In this document: one piece after another, positions 1-10,085 of the stretch | How positions within the stretch are numbered: position 1 is the first letter of the stretch | Layout: each line of letters opens with the position of its first letter | The notes under the pieces: generated by a model | The model's database searches: none | What the model saw: the letters and a program-made list of their open reading frames with translations, nothing else | What the model was told of the DNA's origin: nothing | Source: Rubrivivax sp. | GTDB lineage: Bacteria > Pseudomonadota > Gammaproteobacteria > Burkholderiales > Burkholderiaceae_C | Direction: 5' to 3' | DNA: 39,401 bases | NCBI GenBank assembly: GCA_027483705.1 | Contig: JAIXTY010000133.1 | Span: 1-39,401, forward strand | Translations under genes and position numbers: made by a program

Positions 1-1895
1 AGCAGGCTGCGCGCCTCGCTCTTGCGAGCATCGATTTCCGCTTCCGAGTCCGGTTTGCCGCCCCCCAGAGCCCGCAGGGTCAGCCTGTAGAGGTCTTCCA
101 GCAGCTTGCCCTTCCAGGCGTTCCACACCTTGGGGCTGGTGCCGCGGATGTCTGCCACGGTCAGCAGGTACAGGGCGGTCAGCGTGCGCGCGTCTCTGAC
201 CTTGTCGGCAAAAGCGCGGATCACGTCTGGGTCGGAGAGGTCTTCCTTCTGCGCGATGCGGCTCATCGTGAGGTGCTGCTCGACGAGGAACTCGATCTCG
301 GCCGTCTCGTCGGCGCCGATGCCGTGGTCGCGGCAGAAGCGACGGGCCTCGCGGCGGCCGAGGTCGGAGTGGTCGCCGCCGCGGCCCTTGGCGATGTCGT
401 GGAACAGGGCCGCGACGATCAGCACCCAGGGCTTGTCGAACTGCGCCGCCAGCTGGCTGCAGAAGGGGTACTCGTGCGCGTGCTCGGGGATGAAGAAGCG
501 GCGCATGTTGCGCACGACCATCAGGATGTGCTGGTCCACCGTGTAGACGTGGAACAGGTCGTGCTGCATGCGCCCGACGATGCGGCGGAACACCCACAGG
601 TAGCGGCCCAGCACGCTGGTGGCGTTCATCAGCCGCAGCGCGTGCGTGATGCCGTGCGGCTGCCGCAGGATGTCCATGAACAGCTCGCGGTTGATGGGGT
701 CGTGGCGGAAGCCGGCGTCCATCACGTTGCGGGCGTTGTACAGGGCCCGCAGCGTGCGCGCCGACAGCCCCTTCAGGCCCGGCGTCTGCGCGAACACGAG
801 GAAGGTCTCGAGGATGGCGTGCGGGTTGTCGGTGTAGAGGTCGTCGCGCACCACGTCGAGCATGCCGGCGCGCTCGGCGAAGCGCGCCGTCACCGGGCGG
901 CTGGGCGCGTTCTCGTGGCCGGCCAGGCGCTCCTCGATGTTGAGCATCAGGATCTGGTTCAGCTGCGTCACCGCCTTGGCCGCCCAGTAGTAGCGGTGCA
1001 TCAGCGCCTCGCTGCTGCGCTGGCCCTGGCTGGCCTTGAGGCCGAAGCTGTCGGCCACGGCCGTCTGCAGGTCGAACACCAGCCGGTCTTCGCGGCGGCC
1101 GGCCACGGCATGCAGCCGCGCGCGGATGAGCTTGAGCGTGCCCTCGTGCTTGACGAGCTGCTGCACCTCGAAGGGCGTGATCAGTCCCTTGGCCGCCAGC
1201 TCGGCCCAGGTGCGCCCGAAGCCCGCGGCGCGCGCCACCCAGATCACGACCTGCAGGTCGCGCAGGCCGCCGGGGCTTTCCTTGCAGTTGGGCTCCAGCG
1301 CATAGGGCGTGCCCTGGTACTTGACGTGGCGCTGCTGCAGCTCGAGCGACTTCGCGCGCAGGAACGCGGCCGGGTCCATCGCGGCATCGAGTGCGCGCAC
1401 CAGCTGGTTGCAGAGGCGCCGGCTGCCGGTGACCAGGCGCGACTCCAGCATCGCCGTCTGCACCGTGACGTCGCGGCCGGACTCGGCCACGCACTCGGCC
1501 ACGGTGCGCACCGACGAGCCGATCTCCAGGCCGATGTCCCAGCACAGCGTGACGAAGCGCTCCAGCGCCTCGCGCACCGCGGGCTCGTCGCCGCCGCCCG
1601 GCGGCAGCAGCACCAGCACGTCGACATCGGAGTGCGGGAACAGCTCACCGCGCCCGTAGCCGCCCACGGCCACCAGGGCCGCCTGCGGCGCGGCGTCCGC
1701 GAGGCCGGCCTCCTGCCAGGCCGCCGACAGCACGGTGTCGACGTGGCGGGCCAGCGCCTTCAGCAGCCGCGTCGCCGCCGGCGCCGAGGCGCGCGACTCG
1801 GTGAAGTGGGCCAGCAGCGCGGCCTTGCCGTCGCGGCACAGCGCGCGCAGCGCGGCCTGGCCGCCCGGCGCCCGCGGCGTCGCCAGCGCGTGCAT
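1..1895 (-). CDS. glnD: [Protein-PII] uridylyltransferase / uridylyl-removing enzyme, 5' part
   Basis: Bifunctional nitrogen sensor that uridylylates PII proteins when glutamine is low and removes UMP when it is high. The first 631 codons are present; the C-terminal part, including the ACT domains that bind glutamine, lies beyond base 1. Visible: the nucleotidyltransferase core [15 protein letters not shown] at about residues 78-92, the GlnD-type linker (for example [16 protein letters not shown]), and an HD phosphohydrolase centre with [15 protein letters not shown] from residue 499. The ATG at 1895 is the first plausible start and lies 20 bases after the map stop, so the two genes are probably co-transcribed, as commonly seen in related genomes. 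Nothing looks broken within the visible part. Confidence 0.95.
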   Translation of the reverse strand, partial: MHALATPRAPGGQAALRALCRDGKAALLAHFTESRASAPAATRLLKALARHVDTVLSAAWQEAGLADAAPQAALVAVGGYGRGELFPHSDVDVLVLLPPGGGDEPAVREALERFVTLCWDIGLEIGSSVRTVAECVAESGRDVTVQTAMLESRLVTGSRRLCNQLVRALDAAMDPAAFLRAKSLELQQRHVKYQGTPYALEPNCKESPGGLRDLQVVIWVARAAGFGRTWAELAAKGLITPFEVQQLVKHEGTLKLIRARLHAVAGRREDRLVFDLQTAVADSFGLKASQGQRSSEALMHRYYWAAKAVTQLNQILMLNIEERLAGHENAPSRPVTARFAERAGMLDVVRDDLYTDNPHAILETFLVFAQTPGLKGLSARTLRALYNARNVMDAGFRHDPINRELFMDILRQPHGITHALRLMNATSVLGRYLWVFRRIVGRMQHDLFHVYTVDQHILMVVRNMRRFFIPEHAHEYPFCSQLAAQFDKPWVLIVAALFHDIAKGRGGDHSDLGRREARRFCRDHGIGADETAEIEFLVEQHLTMSRIAQKEDLSDPDVIRAFADKVRDARTLTALYLLTVADIRGTSPKVWNAWKGKLLEDLYRLTLRALGGGKPDSEAEIDARKSEARSL

Positions 1896-1915
1896 GCCTG
1901 CCCTCCGGGCCTGCC

Positions 1916-2740
1916 TCAGCCGGCGGCCACGGCCGCCGGCTGCGCGGCCTGGCCGTAGCCCAGCGGCGCAAAGGCCGGTGGCGGCGGGCTGCCGGCGCTG
2001 ACGGTGAGCACCTCGTAGCCGGTCTCGGTGACCAGCACGGTGTGTTCCCACTGCGCACTCAGCGAGCGGTCGCGCGTGACGATCGTCCAGCCGTCGTAGG
2101 GGCGGTTGCCCTTGCGGTCTTCCTTGATGTCGCGCTTGCCGGCGTTGATCATGGGCTCGATCGTGAAGATCATGCCCGGCACCAGCTCTTCCAGCGTGCC
2201 CGGGCGGCCGTAGTGCAGCACCTGCGGTTCCTCGTGGAAGCGTGCACCGACGCCGTGGCCGCAGAACTCGCGCACCACGGTGAAGCCAGCGTTCTCGGCA
2301 AAGGTCTGGATGGCGTGGCCGATGTCGCCCAGGCGCGCGCCGGGCTTCACCTTCACGATGCCCTTCCACATGGCATCAAAGGTGATCTGGCACAGGCGCT
2401 TCGCGGCGATGGTGCCTTCGCCGACGACGAACATGCGCGAGTTGTCGCCGTGCCAGCCGTCCTTGAGCGGGCGGTTGTCGGGGATGCCGTGGCAGACCAC
2501 GTCGTTGAGGCTGCTGCACAGGCTGGCCGGGTAGGGCGGGTAGCCCGGCGGCGCGTAGCCCAGCGTGGCCGGGATGCCCTTCTGCACGTGCACGATGTGG
2601 TCGTGGGCGAGCCGGTCGAGCTCCAGCGTGGTGACGCCGGGCCTGACGTGGGGCGTGAGCAGGTCCAGCACCTCGCTGGCCAGCCGTCCGGCGACCCGCA
2701 TCCCTTCGATGTCGGCCGCGCTCTTGATGGTGATTGCCAT
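1916..2740 (-). CDS. map: Type I methionine aminopeptidase carrying a 13-residue internal deletion
   Basis: Removes the N-terminal methionine from nascent proteins; a normally essential cytosolic dimetal enzyme. 274 residues, with the family sequence throughout: [57 protein letters not shown] and [13 protein letters not shown]. Of the five metal ligands (E. coli D97, D108, H171, E204, E235), D99, H162, E195 and E232 are seen here. The first aspartate is absent: RPLKDG (residues 90-95) runs straight into WHGD, whereas the family has KDG-DIVNIDVTVI-KDG before the HGD motif. The frame is intact across the gap. There is also a non-conserved Ala/Pro tail after residue 249. Upstream of glnD and divergent from purL. 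With one ligand lost, this copy is predicted to be inactive or strongly impaired, unless the gap is a sequence error. Confidence 0.93.
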   Translation of the reverse strand: MAITIKSAADIEGMRVAGRLASEVLDLLTPHVRPGVTTLELDRLAHDHIVHVQKGIPATLGYAPPGYPPYPASLCSSLNDVVCHGIPDNRPLKDGWHGDNSRMFVVGEGTIAAKRLCQITFDAMWKGIVKVKPGARLGDIGHAIQTFAENAGFTVVREFCGHGVGARFHEEPQVLHYGRPGTLEELVPGMIFTIEPMINAGKRDIKEDRKGNRPYDGWTIVTRDRSLSAQWEHTVLVTETGYEVLTVSAGSPPPPAFAPLGYGQAAQPAAVAAG

Positions 2741-2746
2741 CCCGAG

Positions 2747-2752
2747 ATTATC
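2747..2752 (-). promoter_or_regulatory. Possible -10 element of map, very close to its start codon
   Basis: On the minus strand GATAAT stands only 6 bases before the map ATG, and no Shine-Dalgarno sequence is visible there. If used, the transcript would begin at or near the ATG and be leaderless. I found no convincing -35 hexamer at 16-18 bases, so this is only a candidate. The 57-base gap must also hold the purL promoter. Confidence 0.2.
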
Positions 2753-2797
2753 CACCTCGGCCGGTAACATCAGGGGTTTCCCCCGACGCCCCCTGCG

Positions 2798-5700
2798 ATG
2801 AGCCCCAACGCCCTCCACCTGATGCATCTCGAGGGCGGCCGCGCCCTGTCGGCGTTCCGCGCGCAGGCGCTGCTGGCGCGGCTGCAGTCGGTGGTGCCTC
2901 GCATCACGGGCGTTTCGGCGCGGTTCGTGCACTGGGCGGCCTTCGACGCCGCGCCCTCGCGCGAGCAGGCCGACAAGCTGGCGGCGCTGCTGGCCTACGG
3001 CGATCCGGCCGAGACCGTGGACGGCGGCGAGCGCGTCGTCGTGTTGCCGCGGCTGGGCACGGTGTCGCCGTGGGCCAGCAAGGCGACCGACATCGCCCGC
3101 AACTGCGGCCTGGTGCTGCACCGCGTGGAACGGGTGGTCGAGTACAGCCTGGCGCTGAAGGCCGGCCTGCTGAGCGCGGCCAAACCGCTGAACGCCGACG
3201 AACGCAGGGCGGTGGCCGCGCTGCTGCACGACCGCATGACCGAGACCGTGGCCTTCGAGCGCGAGGCCGGCCGCCACCTGTTCGACGCCCGCGCCGCCGA
3301 GCCGCTGGCGCACGTGGATGTGCTGGGCGCCGGCCGCGCCGCGCTGGTGCAGGCCAACGGCGAGTTCGGCCTGGCGCTGTCGGACGACGAGATCGACTAC
3401 CTCGTCGACGCGTTCAAGGGCCTCGGCCGCAACCCCAGCGACGTCGAGCTGATGATGTTCGCGCAGGCCAACTCCGAGCATTGCCGCCACAAGATCTTCA
3501 ACGCCCGCTTCACGGTGGACGGCGCGGAGCAGCCGCACTCGCTGTTCCAGATGATCCGCCACACCGAGAAGAACTCGCCGCAGCACACGGTGGTGGCTTA
3601 CGACGACAACGCCGCAGTGATGGAAGGCTCGCGCGTGCAGCGCTGGCTGCCGCAGGGCTTCACCAACGCGCCGGTGTACGGCGTGCGCGAGGACGTGGCG
3701 CATGTGCTGATGAAGGTGGAGACGCACAACCACCCCACGGCCATCAGCCCCTTCCCCGGCGCCAGCACGGGCGCGGGCGGCGAGATCCGCGACGAAGGCG
3801 CCACCGGGCGCGGTGCGCGGCCCAAGGCCGGCGTCACCGGATTCAGCGTCGGCCACCTTCACTTGCCGGGCCTCGCCGAGCCATGGGAGGCCAGCAGCAT
3901 CGGCAAGCCCGAGCACATCGCCAGCGCGCGGCAGATCATGACCGAGGGCCCGCTGGGCGGCGCCGCCTTCAACAACGAGTTCGGCCGGCCCAACCTGGGC
4001 GGCTACTTCCGCGTCTTCGAGCAGCCCGTGGCCGGCGTGCAGCGCGGCTACCACAAGCCCATCATGATCGCCGGCGGCCTGGGCGCCATCAGCGAGGGCC
4101 AGGTGAAGAAGCGCCGCTTCGGCGCCGGCACGCTGCTGGTGCAGCTGGGCGGGCCCGGCATGCGCATCGGCATGGGCGGTGGCGCGGCCAGCAGCATGGC
4201 CGCCGGCAGCAACACCGCGGCGCTCGATTTCGACAGCGTGCAGCGCGGCAACCCCGAGATCCAGCGCCGCGCGCAGGAAGTCATCAACCACTGCTGGGCG
4301 CTGGGGGACCACAACCCGGTGCTCGCCATCCACGACGTGGGGGCCGGCGGCATCAGCAACGCCTTCCCCGAGCTGGTGGACGGGGCGGGCCTGGGCGCCA
4401 CCTTCGACTTGAAGCGCGTGCCGCTGGAGGAGAGCGGCCTGGCGCCGAAGGAGATCTGGTGCAACGAAAGCCAGGAGCGCTACGTGCTGGCCGTGGACCC
4501 GGCCTTGATGCCGCTCTTCGAGCAGATGTGCGCGCGCGAGCGCTGCCCGTTTGCGGTGGTGGGCGTGGCGCGCGAGGAGCGCACGCTGGTGCTCGAAGAC
4601 GGCCCCGGCGGCGAGCGCGTGATCGACATGCCGATGGACGTGCTGCTGGGCAAGCCGCCCAAGATGCACCGCGTGGTCGAGCGCGTTGCGCGCGACGACG
4701 TGCCGCTGGACCTGACCGGCGTGAAGCTCGACGACGTGGCCCTGGCCGTGCTGCGCCACCCGACGGTGGCCAGCAAGCGCTTCCTCATCACCATCGGCGA
4801 CCGCACCGTCGGCGGCCTGAGCCACCGCGACCCGATGGTCGGCCCCTGGCAGGTGCCGGTGGCCGACTGCGCCGTGACGCTGGCCGACTACCGCGGCTTT
4901 GCCGGCGAGGCCATGGCCATGGGCGAGCGCACGCCGCTGGCCAGCCTGCACGCGCCGGCCAGCGGCCGCATGGCGGTGACGGAGGCCATCCTCAACCTGC
5001 TGGCCGCGCCCATCGAGCTGTCGCGCGTGAAGCTCAGTGCCAACTGGATGGCGGCCTGCGGCGAGCCCGGTGAGGACGCGGCGCTCTTCGACACCGTCAA
5101 GGCTGTGGGCCTGGAGCTGTGCCCGGCGCTGGGCGTGGGCATCCCGGTGGGCAAGGATTCGCTGTCGATGCGCACGAAATGGAGCGACGCCTCGGGCTCG
5201 CACCAGGTCACGGCGCCGGTGTCGCTGATCGTCACCGCGTTCGCCACGCTCGCCGATGTGCGCGGCACGCTCACGCCGCAACTGCAGCCCGGCGACACGA
5301 CGCTGATCCACGTCGACCTCGGCCAGGGCCGCAAACGCCTGGCCGGCAGCATGCTGGCCCAGGTGCTGGGCCGCTTCGGCAGCCTGGCGCAGGACGGCGT
5401 GCCCGACCTCGACGACCCGGCGCTGCTCAAGAGCGCCGTGGCCGCCGTGAACGAGCTGCGCGCCCAGGGCCGCATCCTGGCCTACCACGACGTGAGCGAC
5501 GGCGGCCTGTGGGCCACGGTCTGCGAGATGGCGTTTGCGGGCCGCCTGGGCGTGAGCCTGAACGTCGACATCCTCGTCACCGAAGGCGACGGCATCGGCG
5601 ACAGCCGCGCCGAATACGGTGATTCCAAGAACTGGGCCACGCAGGTGGGCGAGCGCCGCAACACGCTGACGCTGAAGGCGCTGTTTGCCGAAGAACCCGG

Positions 5701-6802
5701 CTTCGTGATCCAGGTGCCGACCGCCGTGCGCAACGAGGTCATCGCCACGCTGCGCACGCACGGCCTGAGCCGCCACGCGCACTTCGTCGGCAAGCCCAAC
5801 GACCGCGGCGTGATGGAGGTGTGGCGCGATGCCAAGTGCCAGTGGCAGGTGGAACTGGCCACGCTGCTGGACCACTGGGACCAGGTCTCGTGGCGCATCG
5901 CGCGCGAGCGCGACAACCCGGCGAGCGCCGATGCCGAGCACGCCGCCGCCACCAACGCGGCGGCGCCAGGGCTGCACCGCCACCTCACGTTCGACGACAC
6001 CGAGGACGTGGCGGCGCCCTTCATCGCCACCGGCGTGCGGCCCAGGGTGGCCATCCTGCGCGAGCAGGGCGTGAACTCGCACGTCGAGATGGCCTGGTGC
6101 TTCGCCGAGGCCGGCTTCGACGCGCATGACGTGCACATGTCCGACCTGCAGTCGGGCCGTGCGCGGCTGGATCAGTTCCAGGGCCTCGTCGCCTGCGGCG
6201 GATTCAGCTACGGTGACACGTTAGGTGCCGGTGAAGGCTGGGCGCGCAGCATCCTCTTCAACCCGCTGCTGGCCGATCAGTTCGCGGCCTTCTTCGGCCG
6301 CGGTGGCAGCTTTGGCCTGGGCGTGTGCAACGGCTGCCAGATGTTCGCGGCGCTGGCCCCGATGATCCCCGGCGCCGAGGCCTGGCCGCGCTTCACGCGC
6401 AACCGCAGCGAGCAGTTCGAGGCGCGCCTGTCGATGGTGGAGGTGCTCGATTCGCCGAGCCTCTTCTTCAGCGGCATGGCGGGCAGCCGGCTGCCAGTGG
6501 CGGTGGCGCATGGCGAGGGCTTTGCCGACTTCTCGCAGCGCGGCGATGCGAAGCGCGTGCAGGCCGCGATGCGCTTCGTCGACGGCCATGGCGCCGCCAC
6601 CGAGGCCTATCCGGCCAACCCCAACGGCAGCCCCGGCGGCCTGACGGCCGTGACCACCGCCGACGGCCGCTTCACCGCGCTGATGCCGCACCCGGAGCGC
6701 GTGTTCCGCAACCTGCAGATGAGCTTCGCGGCCGGTGGCGACGTGTCGTCACCGAGCCCGTGGCTGCGCCTCTTCCGCAACGCGCGGCGCTGGATCGGGT
6801 GA
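2798..6802 (+). CDS. purL: Phosphoribosylformylglycinamidine synthase, single-chain form
   Basis: Catalyses the ATP- and glutamine-dependent conversion of FGAR to FGAM in de novo purine synthesis, in the cytosol. 1334 residues, close to the large proteobacterial form (E. coli about 1295). N-terminal PurS-like domain, then two AIR-synthase-like halves with family blocks such as [34 protein letters not shown] and [20 protein letters not shown]. The C-terminal class I glutamine amidotransferase domain has [12 protein letters not shown] with nucleophile C1177 and MPHPERVFR with H1298 and E1300 completing the triad. The start at 2798 gives the usual [17 protein letters not shown] N-terminus. Divergent from map across 57 bases; no clear ribosome binding site. 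Confidence 0.97.
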   Translation: MSPNALHLMHLEGGRALSAFRAQALLARLQSVVPRITGVSARFVHWAAFDAAPSREQADKLAALLAYGDPAETVDGGERVVVLPRLGTVSPWASKATDIARNCGLVLHRVERVVEYSLALKAGLLSAAKPLNADERRAVAALLHDRMTETVAFEREAGRHLFDARAAEPLAHVDVLGAGRAALVQANGEFGLALSDDEIDYLVDAFKGLGRNPSDVELMMFAQANSEHCRHKIFNARFTVDGAEQPHSLFQMIRHTEKNSPQHTVVAYDDNAAVMEGSRVQRWLPQGFTNAPVYGVREDVAHVLMKVETHNHPTAISPFPGASTGAGGEIRDEGATGRGARPKAGVTGFSVGHLHLPGLAEPWEASSIGKPEHIASARQIMTEGPLGGAAFNNEFGRPNLGGYFRVFEQPVAGVQRGYHKPIMIAGGLGAISEGQVKKRRFGAGTLLVQLGGPGMRIGMGGGAASSMAAGSNTAALDFDSVQRGNPEIQRRAQEVINHCWALGDHNPVLAIHDVGAGGISNAFPELVDGAGLGATFDLKRVPLEESGLAPKEIWCNESQERYVLAVDPALMPLFEQMCARERCPFAVVGVAREERTLVLEDGPGGERVIDMPMDVLLGKPPKMHRVVERVARDDVPLDLTGVKLDDVALAVLRHPTVASKRFLITIGDRTVGGLSHRDPMVGPWQVPVADCAVTLADYRGFAGEAMAMGERTPLASLHAPASGRMAVTEAILNLLAAPIELSRVKLSANWMAACGEPGEDAALFDTVKAVGLELCPALGVGIPVGKDSLSMRTKWSDASGSHQVTAPVSLIVTAFATLADVRGTLTPQLQPGDTTLIHVDLGQGRKRLAGSMLAQVLGRFGSLAQDGVPDLDDPALLKSAVAAVNELRAQGRILAYHDVSDGGLWATVCEMAFAGRLGVSLNVDILVTEGDGIGDSRAEYGDSKNWATQVGERRNTLTLKALFAEEPGFVIQVPTAVRNEVIATLRTHGLSRHAHFVGKPNDRGVMEVWRDAKCQWQVELATLLDHWDQVSWRIARERDNPASADAEHAAATNAAAPGLHRHLTFDDTEDVAAPFIATGVRPRVAILREQGVNSHVEMAWCFAEAGFDAHDVHMSDLQSGRARLDQFQGLVACGGFSYGDTLGAGEGWARSILFNPLLADQFAAFFGRGGSFGLGVCNGCQMFAALAPMIPGAEAWPRFTRNRSEQFEARLSMVEVLDSPSLFFSGMAGSRLPVAVAHGEGFADFSQRGDAKRVQAAMRFVDGHGAATEAYPANPNGSPGGLTAVTTADGRFTALMPHPERVFRNLQMSFAAGGDVSSPSPWLRLFRNARRWIG

Positions 6803-6902
6803 GCGTGTCGTGTCCTCCAGCGTGAGGGTGTGCCGGCCGCAGTGACCTCCTAGACTGGGTGCAGCACCCCTGCACAACAAGTCCACTGGGAGGGTCATCA
6901 CC

Positions 6903-9080
6903 GTGCACCGCCATCCGTGCGCGCCGTCGGCGCGCGTCTCCATCACGTCCGGCTTCTCGTCCGGCTTCTGGGCCATCGCCCCGGCCCTCTGTGCCGCCCT
7001 CGTCCTGGCCGCCTGCGGCGGTGGCGGTGGCGACGACCCGCCGGCCGCCACCCCCATCACGGCCGCGGCCGACGCCCTGACGGTGGCCAGCGGCAGCAGC
7101 GGCCAGCTGCTCGCCAACGACCGTCTCGGCGGCGCCGTGGCCACGGCCGGCAGCGGCGGCAACGTCAGCTTCACGCTCACCTCGGCCGCGCCGCCGGCGG
7201 GCGTGACGGTGAGCAACGGCACGGTCAGCATCGGCGCCGCGGCCGTGCCCGGCACGGTGTCGCTGAGCTACCGCATCTGCGAGGCCGCAAGCGGCAGCAA
7301 CTGCGCCACGGCCACGGCCACGATCACCATCCCGGCGCCGCCCATCGTGGCGGCGGCCGACACCTTCGCGCTCGCCGTCGGCGGCAGCGCCGACGTGCTG
7401 GCCAACGACACCCTGGGTGGTGCGCCGGCCACCGCCTCCAGCGTCGGCGTGACGGCCACGGCCGCGCTGCCCACCGGCATCACGCTCAGCGGCGCCGGGA
7501 TGCTGCAGGTGGGTGCCACAGCCACCGGCGGCAGCTATGCCGTCGGCTACCGCATCTGCCAGACCGTGGCGCCGTCCAACTGCGCCACGGCGACGGCCAC
7601 CGTCACGGTGCCGGTGGTCGGCACGGTGAGCGGCCGCGCGGTCGATGCCGCCACGGCGCTGGGTGTGGCCGGCGTCACCGTGCGTGTCGGCGGCCTGAGC
7701 GCCACCACCGATGCCAGCGGTGCGTTCAGCATCAGCGGCGTGGCAGCGGCCGAGCGGCTGACCGTGCTGTTCGAATCGACCACGCACGCCGAGACGGCGC
7801 GCATCGCCTCGCTGGCTGCTGGCAGCACGGCCGACGTGCAGGCGCGGCTGTTGCGCGTGGGCACGACGGCCAGCGTCGACGTGGCCACCGGCGGCACCGT
7901 CAGCGTGGCCGGCACGCCGGCCCAGGTGGTGCTGCCCGCCGCCGGCGTGCAGCGGGCCGACGGCAGCGTGCCGACCGGCGCGATGCAGGTGCGCGTCACG
8001 CCCATCAACCCGGCCTCGGATAGTTCGCTGATGCCCGGCGACTTCAGCACCGTGGTCTCCGGCACCTCGCGCCCCATCGAGAGCTTCGGCGCCATGAACG
8101 TGACGCTGCGCGACGGCACCGGCGGGGCACTCAACCTGCGCAGCGGCCAGACCGCGACCATCCGCATCCCGGTGGGCACGCGCAGCGCGAGCACGCCCAG
8201 CACCATCCCGCTGTTCTACTTCGACGCCGCCACCGGCCGTTGGGTGCAGGAGGGCACGGCCACGCTCGCCGGCACGGCACCGAACCAGTACTACACCGGC
8301 ACGGTCTCGCACTTCAGCACCTGGAACGCCGACCAGGTGATGAACACCGTGCGGCTCACCGGCTGCGTGTCTGACTCGCTGGGCGTGCGCATCGCCGGGG
8401 CCCGCATCTCGGGCGACGGCGTCAACTACTCGGGCACCACCTCGGCCACCAGCGACACGGCCGGCAACTTCACGATCGCGGTGCGCAGCAGCAGCCAGAC
8501 GACGCTGGTGGCGCAGCTGGGCTCGCGCCTGTCGAACACCCTGACCGCGAGCTCGACCACCGTCGACGGCACGCTGGGCAGCTGCCTGGTGCTGGCCGAC
8601 GCCGTGAGCGGCGGCGTGACCATGAAGCTCACCTGGGGCTCGCAGCCGTCCGACCTGGACTCGCACCTCATCGCGCCCGATGGCAGCATCGTGTACTACG
8701 GCAGTCGGGGCAGCCTGAGCTCGGTGCCCTTCGCCAGCCTCGATGTCGACGACATCAGCGCGTTCGGCCCGGAGGTGGTGACGGTCACCCGGCTGATGGT
8801 GGGCACCTACAAGTACGTGGTGCACAACTACAGCGGCCAGAGCAGCACGATGCTCAGCGTGTCGGGCGCGCGGGTCGAGCTCAGCCTGCCCGGGCGCGTT
8901 GCGGAGCTGTTCGTGCCGCCGACCGGCATCACCAGCGAGACTCTGCTCACCAACTGGTGGCAGCCGTTCGAGCTGGACGTCGACGCCAGCTGCAACATCA
9001 CCGTGCGCCGGGTCGCGACGTACAGCACGCTGCGACCCACCGCACCGGCGTTCACCACGCCGGTGTACTGCACGCGCTGA
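6903..9080 (+). CDS. Large composite surface lipoprotein with Ig-like repeats and a YfaP-like C-terminal region
   Basis: 725 residues from a GTG preceded at a good distance by GGGAGG (6890-6895). The N-terminus is a lipoprotein signal ending in LVLAAC, with C38 the lipidated cysteine, followed by a Gly/Asp-rich tether. Two tandem repeats of roughly 75 residues follow (about 65-142 and 153-230); each has an LAND motif, then YRIC, and ends in NCATATATITI or NCATATATVTV. Next is a carboxypeptidase-regulatory-like beta-sandwich (GTVSGRAVDAAT, about 233-295), then a stretch resembling FAM171-type extracellular domains, a second regulatory-like domain (LTGCVSDSLGVRIAGARISG), and a C-terminal part with LTWGSQPSDLDSHLIAPDGS, similar to YfaP/DUF2135 proteins. 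No catalytic motif is seen. Probably an outer-membrane-anchored or surface structural or adhesion protein; the role is unknown. Confidence 0.85.
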   Translation: MHRHPCAPSARVSITSGFSSGFWAIAPALCAALVLAACGGGGGDDPPAATPITAAADALTVASGSSGQLLANDRLGGAVATAGSGGNVSFTLTSAAPPAGVTVSNGTVSIGAAAVPGTVSLSYRICEAASGSNCATATATITIPAPPIVAAADTFALAVGGSADVLANDTLGGAPATASSVGVTATAALPTGITLSGAGMLQVGATATGGSYAVGYRICQTVAPSNCATATATVTVPVVGTVSGRAVDAATALGVAGVTVRVGGLSATTDASGAFSISGVAAAERLTVLFESTTHAETARIASLAAGSTADVQARLLRVGTTASVDVATGGTVSVAGTPAQVVLPAAGVQRADGSVPTGAMQVRVTPINPASDSSLMPGDFSTVVSGTSRPIESFGAMNVTLRDGTGGALNLRSGQTATIRIPVGTRSASTPSTIPLFYFDAATGRWVQEGTATLAGTAPNQYYTGTVSHFSTWNADQVMNTVRLTGCVSDSLGVRIAGARISGDGVNYSGTTSATSDTAGNFTIAVRSSSQTTLVAQLGSRLSNTLTASSTTVDGTLGSCLVLADAVSGGVTMKLTWGSQPSDLDSHLIAPDGSIVYYGSRGSLSSVPFASLDVDDISAFGPEVVTVTRLMVGTYKYVVHNYSGQSSTMLSVSGARVELSLPGRVAELFVPPTGITSETLLTNWWQPFELDVDASCNITVRRVATYSTLRPTAPAFTTPVYCTR

Positions 9081-9176
9081 GCACCCGGGCCGCCACGGCG
9101 GCTCGGCTGAAACCCGCATCGCAAGCCCGGCCCTGGCTGCCTAGCATCGGAGACCCAACAACAAGAGGGGTTTCCG

Positions 9177-10043
9177 ATGCGAGCGAGGGGTATGGTTCTG
9201 GCGGCCGCGGCGCTGATGGCGCTGTCAGGCTGGGCGGTGGCGCAGGGCACCTACACGCCCGCCCAGATCGAGCGTGGACGCGTGTTGATGAACGGCGTAG
9301 TCGCCTGCGGCAACTGCCACGTGGCCCGCGGGCCGCAGGGGCAGCCGCTCTTCGAGCGCGGCCTGTCGGGCGGCATGGTGTTCGACGAGCCGCCGTTCCG
9401 CGCCGTGGCCAGCAACATCACGCCCGACGCCGCCACCGGCATCGGCCGCTGGACGGACGCGCAGCTGATGAAGGCCATCCGCGAGGGCATCCGCCCCGAC
9501 GGCTCGGTGATCGGGCCACCGATGCCCATCGAGTTCTACCGCCACCTCTCGGACGACGACACGGTGGCGCTGATCGCCTTCATGCGCTCGCAGCCGGCGG
9601 TGGCCAACGCCGTCGACAAGTCGGTCTACCGCATGCCCTTGCCGCCGGCCTACGGCCCGCCGGTCGGCAAGATCACCGCGCCCGCGGCGGGCGACCGGGT
9701 GCGCTACGGCGAGTACCTGGCGAACATCGGCCACTGCATGGACTGCCACACGCCGCGCGCCGCCGACGGCCGCCTGGTGAGCACGAAGTGGGGCGCCGGC
9801 GGCCAGCGCTTCCCGGGGCCTTGGGGCCTGGCGGTGTCGCGCAACCTCACGCCCGATGCCAGCGGCCTGAAGGACTGGAGCGACGCCGAGGTCGCCCGCG
9901 CCATCCGCGACGGCGTGCGCCGCGACGGCACGCCGCTGAAGCCGCCGATGGGCTATGGCTTCTACAAGACGATGTCCGAGGCCGACATGGCGGCGCTGAT
10001 CGCCTACCTGCGTTCGCTGAAGGCCGTTCCTTTTGGTGGTTAG
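9177..10043 (+). CDS. Periplasmic diheme cytochrome c
   Basis: 288 residues with a Sec signal peptide (about 1-23, cleavage after AVAQ). Two heme c sites are visible: CGNCH (C44, C47, H48) and CMDCH (C187, C190, H191). Each half repeats the pattern NITPD...W.DA.....IR.G.R.DG, then PPM (M116 and a second PPMGYGFY), giving probable methionine axial ligands. This architecture is that of electron-transfer cytochromes that serve alcohol, aldehyde or similar periplasmic dehydrogenases. No partner dehydrogenase gene lies in the window, so the electron donor is unknown. The 96-base gap from the lipoprotein suggests a separate transcription unit. Downstream is a hairpin between convergent genes. Confidence 0.9.
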   Translation: MRARGMVLAAAALMALSGWAVAQGTYTPAQIERGRVLMNGVVACGNCHVARGPQGQPLFERGLSGGMVFDEPPFRAVASNITPDAATGIGRWTDAQLMKAIREGIRPDGSVIGPPMPIEFYRHLSDDDTVALIAFMRSQPAVANAVDKSVYRMPLPPAYGPPVGKITAPAAGDRVRYGEYLANIGHCMDCHTPRAADGRLVSTKWGAGGQRFPGPWGLAVSRNLTPDASGLKDWSDAEVARAIRDGVRRDGTPLKPPMGYGFYKTMSEADMAALIAYLRSLKAVPFGG

Positions 10044-10048
10044 CTTGC

Positions 10049-10072
10049 GCGCGGTGAGGGTCGGCACCGCGC
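10049..10072. terminator. Hairpin between convergent genes, possible bidirectional terminator
   Basis: GCGCGGTG (10049-10056) and CACCGCGC (10065-10072) are perfect complements, with an 8-base loop. It lies in the 42-base gap between two convergent stop codons. There is no T-run on either side, so factor-independent termination would be weak; it may act only as a transcript 3'-end stabiliser. Confidence 0.4.
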
Positions 10073-10085
10073 CGAACCCCGCCGT

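Noticed and set aside
273-1958. A 561-codon plus-strand frame opposite glnD.
   Set aside because: Antisense to a conserved enzyme; composition biased to Ala/Arg/Val/His with no recognisable domain.
1916-6136. A very long open frame (over 1400 codons) on the minus strand across purL, joined to map.
   Set aside because: Only the map part (1916-2740) has family sequence. The rest is His/Ala/Val/Arg-rich, opposite to a fully conserved purL, and is a by-product of GC-rich codons.
9083-9110. GCCGCC-AC-GGCGGC repeat after the lipoprotein gene as a terminator.
   Set aside because: The loop would be only 2-4 bases, the stem 5-6, and there is no T-run.
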